Under the pieces are notes generated by a model. That model saw nothing but the letters and a program-made list of their open reading frames with translations. It was not told the DNA's origin and made no database searches. A DNA stretch of 19,849 bases from Sphingomonadales bacterium UBA7473. GTDB taxonomy: Bacteria; Pseudomonadota; Alphaproteobacteria; Sphingomonadales; Sphingomonadaceae. Made by a program: the position numbers and the translations under genes. Each line of letters begins with the position of its first letter. Position 1 is the stretch's first letter. Below are positions 14,527-19,849 of this stretch, in pieces. The stretch is taken from contig DLOX01000011.1 in the NCBI GenBank assembly GCA_002478575.1, positions 1 to 19,849 of the forward strand, given 5' to 3'.

Positions 14527-15627
14527 CTAGGCCTGCTTTTGAAGAAAATCATATCCTGCAAAAGGGCTTCTTGCCTGCACAAATCTGCGCCCCGGGAGTT
14601 CGATCAAATGATAAAGGAGGAGAGAGGCCGAATAGGTGAGGGCTGCGAAGCCCGCCATCATCCAAAGCGGGACGTTGGTCACATCGCTCACGAAAACCAG
14701 CTTGAAGAGGATCCAGCCAAAGAAATGGACAAGATAAGTCGAATAGCTGATGTCTCCAAGGTGAAGCGCGATGCGTCCGCAAAAGGGGTTGTTGGCCCAG
14801 CTTGAGCTTCCAGCGAAGAGATAGACGAAACAGGCAAACAGAGCGGGGACGGCCATGATCTCGGTCAGCCAGTCCATGCCCCAGCCAAGGGCCAATCCAG
14901 CGGCGAGGATGAACGCAAGCGCCATCGACGTTGACAGAGGGGTAGGGCGTAGGGCTTGCCAAATGCGGCAGACGGCAACGCCCAAGAAGAATTGGAAGAG
15001 GCAACGGACCAGGCCAAGCTCGCTAATCTTGTCGCCAAGATGCTGCGCGCCGCCCGCGTTCAAGGCCAAGGCTAGGAGGACGCAAAGGGCAAAGGCGAGG
15101 ATGAGATTGGTGAGCGCAGTCCCCTTCCACCTCGCCAACAGCATCGCCACCACGGGAAGAGCGAAATAGGCCCCCATTTCGGTTGAGATCGACCAAGCCG
15201 GATCATTCCAGCTGAGCGCGCTGGTAAAACCCCAATTTTGGATGAGGATGATGTGGAGCGGCAGTTCCGCGAACGGGTAGCGAGCTGCATCGCCTTTGCC
15301 GACTGCAACCAGCAGCGCGGCGAAAGCAGCCATCGCAATCAGAATGAACAAGTGGAGCGGAAAAATGCGCGCGACACGCCGCCAGAGGAAGTCGGGAGCA
15401 GCGCGCAATCCATCGCGTTCAAACTTCGCGCCATAGGTCAACCACATGACGAAGCCGGACAGGATGAAGAACAGGTCGACAGCCAAATAGCCTTTGGCGA
15501 AAAAGGCGATCACACCGCTAGGCACTTCGGGACCAAAGGCTTCGCGGATGTGATAGAAAACCACATACCAAGCCGCGATGCCGCGCGCGCCGGTCAGGGC
15601 ATCCAGTTGGACCTTAGTCGCACTCAT
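14527..15627 (-). CDS. Acyltransferase 3 family membrane protein (OafA/YrhL-like)
   Basis: A 366-residue multipass inner-membrane acyltransferase that most likely O-acetylates or otherwise acylates a surface polysaccharide or lipid-linked sugar. The N-terminal LDALTGARGIAAWYVVFYH (8-26) holds the catalytic-type His26 of the family. FFILSGFVMWLTYG (53-66) and LWRRVARIFPLHLF (81-94) with the conserved Arg-Arg are also typical. About ten hydrophobic segments follow. The ATG overlaps the stop of the upstream ligase gene in ATGA (15624-15627), so the two are translationally coupled, which points to action on the ligase's glycan. The acyl donor and acceptor are unknown. Confidence 0.88.
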   Translation of the reverse strand: MSATKVQLDALTGARGIAAWYVVFYHIREAFGPEVPSGVIAFFAKGYLAVDLFFILSGFVMWLTYGAKFERDGLRAAPDFLWRRVARIFPLHLFILIAMAAFAALLVAVGKGDAARYPFAELPLHIILIQNWGFTSALSWNDPAWSISTEMGAYFALPVVAMLLARWKGTALTNLILAFALCVLLALALNAGGAQHLGDKISELGLVRCLFQFFLGVAVCRIWQALRPTPLSTSMALAFILAAGLALGWGMDWLTEIMAVPALFACFVYLFAGSSSWANNPFCGRIALHLGDISYSTYLVHFFGWILFKLVFVSDVTNVPLWMMAGFAALTYSASLLLYHLIELPGRRFVQARSPFAGYDFLQKQA

Positions 15628-17012
15628 ACCCGGTAAGGTTCCGATCCCCAGCCTTTAGGGCGCATTGGCTCGGCTGTAGGATTGTCTTTGGCATCTTCTG
15701 CAGCTTCAGCCTCGGTCCGCTTTGCGTAGCTGTCCAAGCCAATTTGCAAGCCGACCAGCAGATAAATGAACGGCTGATAGGCAACGCCCACGAAGGTGCA
15801 ACCGACCAGAAAGATCAGGTGCGCGTGCTGCAGGGCTTCCGCGAGCCTACCGATCCATTGGCCATTTTGCTCGTCCCGCTTTCGGTATTTGCGCCGAAGC
15901 ATTTCCATCCGGAACAGGCCAACAACGTGGATGGTCAGCCAAAGGATGAGTCCGGGAAAGCCTTGTTCGCCAAGCACTTCGAAATAGGCGCTGTGATAAG
16001 CGCGGGCTTGGTCCACTACGACGCTCGATTCGACATTGGTTTGGCCAGCGGTTTCCTCTGTCGTTACCGTTTCAAAGCGTAGCTTATTGCCCAAATAAGC
16101 ATCAAACCCGCCACCCATGGGGTGATCCTGCACATAGTCCCAAGTCCATTGCCATACAGCGATACGGGTCGCCGCAGACTGGTCCGACTTATAGCCTTGG
16201 ATCGTGCCCATGCGGGCTTGGAAGCTGTCTGGCAGGAAGGGAATGGCCGCCGTCCCGATCGCCCCGGCCAAGAAAATATAGAGGAAACGTCGCCTTGTGC
16301 TGCGCAAGCTGAGCACTGCGAGCACGCCAATGCACAGCAGGCCAGTCCGGGCTTGCGTGCCGATGGGAATCAACAAGCAAGCAAATATAAGCGCCCACCA
16401 AAAAGTCTCCGTACGCCAGTCCTTTGGAAAGACTGTCGAATAACGGCGAAGGAAGATAATGACGGGAATCAAGCAAATCGCTGCCATTGAGATGCTGCTT
16501 GATTCATACAACCCCACATTGTTCGACACCATGAGGTTGAGGATGCCGTAGCCGCCGCCCGATGCGAGCGTTTTGATCCCGCCGACGATGATGATGGCTG
16601 AGGCAGATAAGGTCATGAACAGCGCGAGCGCCTCCATCCTGAGGCGGGTCGTAAGCGTTACAGGCAAAAAGATCGCGAAGATCAGTGATTTCCAAACCCA
16701 GCTCCATTTTTCCGAAGCAGGGATTGGGAAATCCGCCATTGTGGTCGTCACACCGCAATAGATGAGGAAAAGCAGCATCACGCCTTGTCGGAAAGTGAAG
16801 CGACTATTCTTGTGATTGTCGGCCACGGCCCAGCCCAAAACGGCCAACCCGACTGCTATTTGCGAGATGGGAATGCTGTTCAGCAACCAATAGGTGAGCC
16901 GCTGTGGGGCGACAATATCGATATAGACATAAGCAAGGACGAACAGAAACGGCCGCTTGAAGCCAAGCAGCAAGATGGCGCCTAAGAAGCCCAGAAATGC
17001 AAGGTCACGCAC
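15624..17012 (-). CDS. Putative O-glycosylation ligase, exosortase A-associated
   Basis: A 462-residue Wzy/WaaL-fold membrane protein of the exosortase-A-associated O-glycosylation ligase type (TIGR03097-like), thought to move a lipid-linked glycan onto an acceptor. The N-terminus MRDLAFLGFLGAI with APQRLTYWLLNSIPISQI (35-52) is the family signature. GTQARTG (218-224), HPMGGGFDAY (297-306) and RAYHSAYFEVLGEQGFPGL (337-355, His340) are the ligase-type motifs in and around the large periplasmic loop. The C-terminal 35 residues are charged and cytoplasmic. The start is the GTG at 17012, which gives the canonical MRDL; a TTG at 17021 is three codons longer. It overlaps the small upstream gene by 8 bp and the acyltransferase by 4 bp. 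No exosortase gene is in the window. Confidence 0.87.
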   Translation of the reverse strand: MRDLAFLGFLGAILLLGFKRPFLFVLAYVYIDIVAPQRLTYWLLNSIPISQIAVGLAVLGWAVADNHKNSRFTFRQGVMLLFLIYCGVTTTMADFPIPASEKWSWVWKSLIFAIFLPVTLTTRLRMEALALFMTLSASAIIIVGGIKTLASGGGYGILNLMVSNNVGLYESSSISMAAICLIPVIIFLRRYSTVFPKDWRTETFWWALIFACLLIPIGTQARTGLLCIGVLAVLSLRSTRRRFLYIFLAGAIGTAAIPFLPDSFQARMGTIQGYKSDQSAATRIAVWQWTWDYVQDHPMGGGFDAYLGNKLRFETVTTEETAGQTNVESSVVVDQARAYHSAYFEVLGEQGFPGLILWLTIHVVGLFRMEMLRRKYRKRDEQNGQWIGRLAEALQHAHLIFLVGCTFVGVAYQPFIYLLVGLQIGLDSYAKRTEAEAAEDAKDNPTAEPMRPKGWGSEPYRV

Positions 17013-17151
17013 GGCGGCCAAACCCCGATTTCTTCTTGTCCTTCTCGTCCCGGTCTTCGCCTTCCTGATCCAGATCAGGGCGGTTCAAAATGCGCCACGC
17101 CACAAGGAACAGCAGGCCATGGCTGATCGCGAGGGAGAAAGTATCAATCAT
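17005..17151 (-). CDS. Small membrane protein preceding the ligase
   Basis: A 48-residue open frame starting at ATG 17151 and ending in TGA at 17005, inside the start of the ligase gene (8-bp overlap). The first 22 residues (MIDTFSLAISHGLLFLVAWR and on) form one hydrophobic helix. The rest is strongly charged (RPDLDQEGEDRDEKDKKKSG then FGRRA), giving a single-pass protein with a cytoplasmic tail. The overlap implies translational coupling to the ligase, and the codon use is ordinary for this genome. I do not recognise a named family, and the CGGAG ahead of it is distant. The gene is easy to miss because of its size. It may be an accessory subunit or assembly factor for the ligase. Confidence 0.6.
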   Translation of the reverse strand: MIDTFSLAISHGLLFLVAWRILNRPDLDQEGEDRDEKDKKKSGFGRRA

Positions 17152-17202
17152 GGCGGCGTTGCAAAGCTCCGGACTATGATCCGCTCTTTACTAGCAGATC
17201 GG

Positions 17203-17232
17203 TTGACGCGACGTTAAGCGTCCCTGTGTAAG
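17203..17232 (+). promoter_or_regulatory. Possible promoter of the glycosyltransferase gene
   Basis: TTGACG (17203-17208) is followed after 18 bp by TGTAAG (17227-17232), a weak -10. GACGC and GCGTC (17205-17209 and 17218-17222) form an inverted repeat overlapping the -35. The start codon at 17243 would leave a very short leader. This region is also the divergent upstream region of the ligase operon. Confidence 0.25.
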
Positions 17233-17242
17233 TGGGCGCGTC

Positions 17243-18448
17243 ATGACATTTCGTATCATTCATGTGTTGGATCATAGCTTGCCGCTGCATAGTGGCTATA
17301 CCTTTCGCACCCGCGCGATCATGAAGGCGCAAGTGGCGAAGGGCTGGCAAGTCGCAGGCGTCACCAGCGTTCGACACACAGCCGATGGCCCTTCGGTTGA
17401 GACTGTGGATGGCTTAACCTTTTATCGTACACCCAAAGTGGAACCGGCTGCCGCTCCGTTCGGAGAGTGGCGAGAGATTGCCGCGCTGTCCAAACGGCTG
17501 GCCGAGGTGAGGGCGGAGTTTAAGCCCGATCTCATCCACGCCCATTCGCCAGTTCTTACAGCGCTTGGGGCCATGAAGTCTGGTCTTCACTCCACTCCCT
17601 TTCTCTATGAAATCAGGGCCTTTTGGGAAGATGCGGCGGTTGGCAATGGGACTGGGCGAGAGGGTTCGCTTAAATACCATGCCACTAAAGCGATTGAGGG
17701 CTGGGTGGCGAAGCGCGCTGATGCAGTCGCGGTCATCTGCGAAGGGCTGCGCAGTGATTTGATCAAGCGCGGCGTCGCCGCAGACAAGATCATGGTTTCG
17801 CCCAATGGCGTTGATCTCGAGCTTTTTGGCGATCCGACCCCACCGGATGAAGCGTTGCGCGACGCTTTGGGTTTGCAGGGTGCGGAGACGATCGGCTTCA
17901 TTGGCAGCTTCTATGATTATGAGGGGCTCGACAATCTAATCGCGGCCATGCCGATGCTGGCGGCCGAGCGGCCTAACCTGCACCTCTTGATGGTGGGCGG
18001 CGGCCCAATGGATGAGTCGCTCCGCGCTTCGGCCCAAGCGTCATCCGCTGCGAATCGCATCCATTTTGTCGGGCGTGTCCCGCATCAAGAGGTGGAGCGA
18101 TACTATAGTTTGATCGATGTTTTGGTTTATCCGCGCAAAAAAATGCGACTGACGGATTTGGTTACGCCCCTCAAACCGCTGGAAGCAATGGCCCAAATGA
18201 AGCTGGTTGCTGCCTCTGATGTGGGTGGGCACCGTGAGCTGATAAGTGATGGAATAACAGGAACTTTATTCAAAGCGGATGACCCTGCAGCGCTCGCAAA
18301 TTCGGTCGCCGCGCTCTTTGCAGATCGGGCAAGCTGGCCGGATCGGCTGAAAACTGCGCGAGAATATGTTGAACAAAATCGTAACTGGTCGTCAAACATT
18401 TCCCGCTATGAACCAGTCTACCGCCGTCTTATCGGCACAACAGGTTAG
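17243..18448 (+). CDS. GT4 glycosyltransferase, exosortase A system-associated
   Basis: A 401-residue GT-B-fold glycosyltransferase of family GT4, closely resembling the exosortase-A-associated type (TIGR04063-like). The opening IIHVLDHSLPLHSGYTFRTR (5-24), PDLIHAHSPVLTALGAM (95-111), LYEIRAFWEDAAVGNGTGR (121-139) and ADAVAVICEGLRSDLIKRG (159-177) are the characteristic blocks. The C-terminal nucleotide-sugar half has GFIGSFYDYEGLDNL (218-232), LTDLVTPLKPLEAMAQMK (303-320) and GGHRELI (328-334), giving the EX7E-type pair. It probably adds a sugar to a lipid-linked exopolysaccharide or glycan precursor in the cytoplasm. Donor and acceptor are unknown. It is divergent from the ligase operon and 9 bp ahead of the next gene. 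Confidence 0.9.
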   Translation: MTFRIIHVLDHSLPLHSGYTFRTRAIMKAQVAKGWQVAGVTSVRHTADGPSVETVDGLTFYRTPKVEPAAAPFGEWREIAALSKRLAEVRAEFKPDLIHAHSPVLTALGAMKSGLHSTPFLYEIRAFWEDAAVGNGTGREGSLKYHATKAIEGWVAKRADAVAVICEGLRSDLIKRGVAADKIMVSPNGVDLELFGDPTPPDEALRDALGLQGAETIGFIGSFYDYEGLDNLIAAMPMLAAERPNLHLLMVGGGPMDESLRASAQASSAANRIHFVGRVPHQEVERYYSLIDVLVYPRKKMRLTDLVTPLKPLEAMAQMKLVAASDVGGHRELISDGITGTLFKADDPAALANSVAALFADRASWPDRLKTAREYVEQNRNWSSNISRYEPVYRRLIGTTG

Positions 18449-18457
18449 GAGCCAGCA

Positions 18458-19369
18458 ATGGCAACACGGTTAAAAGGCATTCCCAATTTGCCCTTCGCGC
18501 CCATCGTGGCAGCGATGTTTGGTCTGGGGGCAGCGGCCTTCGTTTTCGCAATCCCCGTCTATTATGTCGAACGGGCGACGGATATGACTGGCCTTGCCAA
18601 TATCATCCCGCAGGCGCGAGCGCCTTTGGGGACGACGGCGCAAGCTTTGATTGCTGCTGTCGCGGCGTTGGCCACTTTTGTAGCCGTGTGGATTGTTCTT
18701 CGTCCGGTTGAGCATTTGTTCAAAAGGCGGAAAGATGATCGCAAAGCGCGATCCTTCACTGTTGGGCGCAAGCAGCCGGGATCTATGCCCGATGCTGATG
18801 ATGAGCCATTGAGTGCTGATGAAGCCATGCGTGCCCGCAAGCCCATCTTTGCTGAGGCAGAGCTGGGCGCCCCGCTTATGTCTGACGCGGCTTTGGCTTC
18901 TGGCGAGGAATTGCTCGTCGAAACACCAGCACCTCGTGCTTCAGTGTTTGAAGAAGAGCGCCCGCTGGATCTCACTCCGATGTTTGAAGAGCAAGCGCCG
19001 GAAGCCGCTCCATTGGCCGTTTCGGAACCAACGCCCGTTGAACCAGTGGCTTATGAAGCCCCTGTCCAGTGGCTGACGCCGGACCAAGTGGCCGCAGAAG
19101 AGGTGGTTGAAGAACAGCCCATTCTTGAGGCTGTGCCTTCCGCCCCCGTTGAAGAGGTCGCGCCAATCGTTCAGCCAACCCCTGTTGTGGACGAAGCACC
19201 AGTGTTGGCAGACGAACAACCGAGCTTGCGTGAAATGCTGGTTCGGTTTGAAAATGCTCTCAAAAAACGCCGCGAACAGGCTGCTGCTGCCCAGACGGTC
19301 AGTGCTCCTTTCCCCGATGAAGCGCTGAACTCCTTACGCGATTTGATGGCAGCCAACCGGGTGCGTTAG
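18458..19369 (+). CDS. Two-TM protein with long Pro/Glu-rich region, unknown function
   Basis: A 303-residue protein that I cannot assign to a characterised family. Two hydrophobic helices (12-35 and 60-82) with a short periplasmic or extracytoplasmic loop put both ends on the same, probably cytoplasmic, side. A basic stretch (FKRRKDDRKARS) follows. Residues about 105-250 are low-complexity and acidic, rich in Pro, Glu, Ala and Val, with repeats such as EEVVEEQPILE, APVEEVAPIV and TPVVDEAPVLADE, probably disordered. The C-terminus (REMLVRFENALKKRREQAAA, then DEALNSLRDLMAANR) is likely helical. It starts 9 bp after the glycosyltransferase stop, with TAGGAG formed partly by that stop codon, so it is in the same operon. 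A scaffold in the polysaccharide machinery is a guess. Confidence 0.8.
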   Translation: MATRLKGIPNLPFAPIVAAMFGLGAAAFVFAIPVYYVERATDMTGLANIIPQARAPLGTTAQALIAAVAALATFVAVWIVLRPVEHLFKRRKDDRKARSFTVGRKQPGSMPDADDEPLSADEAMRARKPIFAEAELGAPLMSDAALASGEELLVETPAPRASVFEEERPLDLTPMFEEQAPEAAPLAVSEPTPVEPVAYEAPVQWLTPDQVAAEEVVEEQPILEAVPSAPVEEVAPIVQPTPVVDEAPVLADEQPSLREMLVRFENALKKRREQAAAAQTVSAPFPDEALNSLRDLMAANRVR

Positions 19370-19390
19370 GGTCCGGCTTGCACTTCTCGA

Positions 19391-19404
19391 TCTGACCCGT
19401 CAGA
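19391..19404. promoter_or_regulatory. Inverted repeat between the two-TM gene and the peptidase gene
   Basis: TCTGAC and GTCAGA are perfect inverted arms around CC. With the hairpin at 19408 it fills most of the 67-bp gap between genes. It could be an operator or part of a weak terminator. No T-run follows. Confidence 0.3.
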
Positions 19405-19407
19405 CAG

Positions 19408-19430
19408 CCTGCAATAAAGTTTGCAGGAGG
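19408..19430 (+). promoter_or_regulatory. Hairpin overlapping the ribosome site of the M28 peptidase gene
   Basis: CCTGCAA (19408-19414) can pair with TTGCAGG (19421-19427) across a TAAAGT loop. The strong Shine-Dalgarno AGGAGG (19425-19430) shares three bases with the right arm, so folding would partly hide it. The start codon is at 19437, six bases after the site. Confidence 0.4.
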
Positions 19431-19436
19431 CAGGGC

Positions 19437-19849
19437 ATGTTCAAGAGCTTGTTGGGGTTAAGTAGCGCATTTATGGCGACGTCGGCGTTGGCGGCTCCGC
19501 CTGCCATTTCGCTCGACACTCTGAAAGATGTGACGCGCACATTGGCGTCCGATGAATTTGAAGGCCGCGCGCCCACAACGCCTGCCGAGGATAAGACGAT
19601 TGGCTATCTCGCCGGTCGCTTCGGCGCAGCGGGCCTGAAGCCGGGCAATGGCGAGAGCTGGTTCCAGAATGTGCCGATTGTTGAGCTCAACGCTGATCCC
19701 AAAATGGTGATGACGATCAGTGGTGGCAAAGCGCCGCGCAGCTTGGCTTACAAGACTGACATGGTCGCCTTTGGCTATCGCATCACGCCGAAGACCGAAG
19801 TCAAAGACAGTGACATGGTCTTCGTGGGCTATGGCATCAACGCGCCAGA
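19437..19849 (+). CDS. Secreted M28-family metallopeptidase, N-terminal part
   Basis: The first 137 codons of a gene cut by the window end. Residues 1-20 are a signal peptide (MFKSLLGLSSAFMATSALA then APP), so the product is periplasmic or outer-membrane associated. The segment TLASDEFEGRAPTTPAED (35-52) and TIGYLAGRFGAAGLKPGNG (54-72) is the typical start of M28 aminopeptidases of the PA-domain-containing type. The later VFVGYGI motif is the start of the PA insertion. The zinc ligands lie beyond the window, so activity cannot be judged. The ATG at 19437 has AGGAGG six bases upstream. Confidence 0.85.
   Translation, partial: MFKSLLGLSSAFMATSALAAPPAISLDTLKDVTRTLASDEFEGRAPTTPAEDKTIGYLAGRFGAAGLKPGNGESWFQNVPIVELNADPKMVMTISGGKAPRSLAYKTDMVAFGYRITPKTEVKDSDMVFVGYGINAP

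Overview
The window looks like a chromosomal segment of a sphingomonad (Alphaproteobacteria, Sphingomonadales). The case rests on moderately high GC, short palindromic intergenic repeats of the type common in that order, an S1P-lyase-like enzyme, a large TonB-dependent receptor, and exosortase-A-associated polysaccharide genes. The genus cannot be fixed from the sequence alone. There are 20 protein genes, the last cut by the window edge. I see no rRNA, tRNA, CRISPR array, transposase or complete prophage.

Layout. Positions 1-1640 are accessory: a terminase-small-subunit-like HTH/coiled-coil protein and a GIY-YIG nuclease, flanked by two copies of a ~131 bp element with 32-bp terminal inverted repeats and one solo hairpin copy. 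Positions 1644-8385 are mainly lipid-related. They hold an S1P-lyase-family PLP enzyme (minus), an outer-membrane beta-barrel protein, an alpha-methylacyl-CoA racemase with all expected active-site residues, a membrane/AhpD-like fusion protein, a VapBC toxin-antitoxin pair and a thiolase-like (TLP1) protein lacking the thiolase nucleophile. The last five genes run in one direction with gaps of 65 bp or less, and VapBC sits between the acyl-CoA genes as if inserted into an older operon.

Positions 8386-12440 hold a cysteine-rich lipoprotein, a PurN fused to a YjbR/MmcQ-like domain, an orphan P5C dehydrogenase that looks like a 5'-truncated PutA, and an MscS channel. Positions 12489-19369 are envelope-related: a TonB-dependent receptor, then a minus-strand operon of a previously easy-to-miss 48-residue membrane protein, an exosortase-A-type O-glycosylation ligase and an acyltransferase. 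Divergent from it are an exosortase-A-associated GT4 glycosyltransferase and a two-TM, Pro/Glu-rich protein. The window ends inside a secreted M28 aminopeptidase.

How the genes may work together. The ligase, acyltransferase and glycosyltransferase are probably peripheral parts of an exopolysaccharide/PEP-CTERM system whose exosortase lies outside the window. The racemase and thiolase-like protein suggest oxidation of methyl-branched acyl-CoAs. These roles are inferred from family membership and position. I found no single convincing unknown multi-gene system. The best leads are the small translationally coupled membrane protein, the membrane/AhpD fusion, the truncated PutA at a repeat, and the VapBC insertion.
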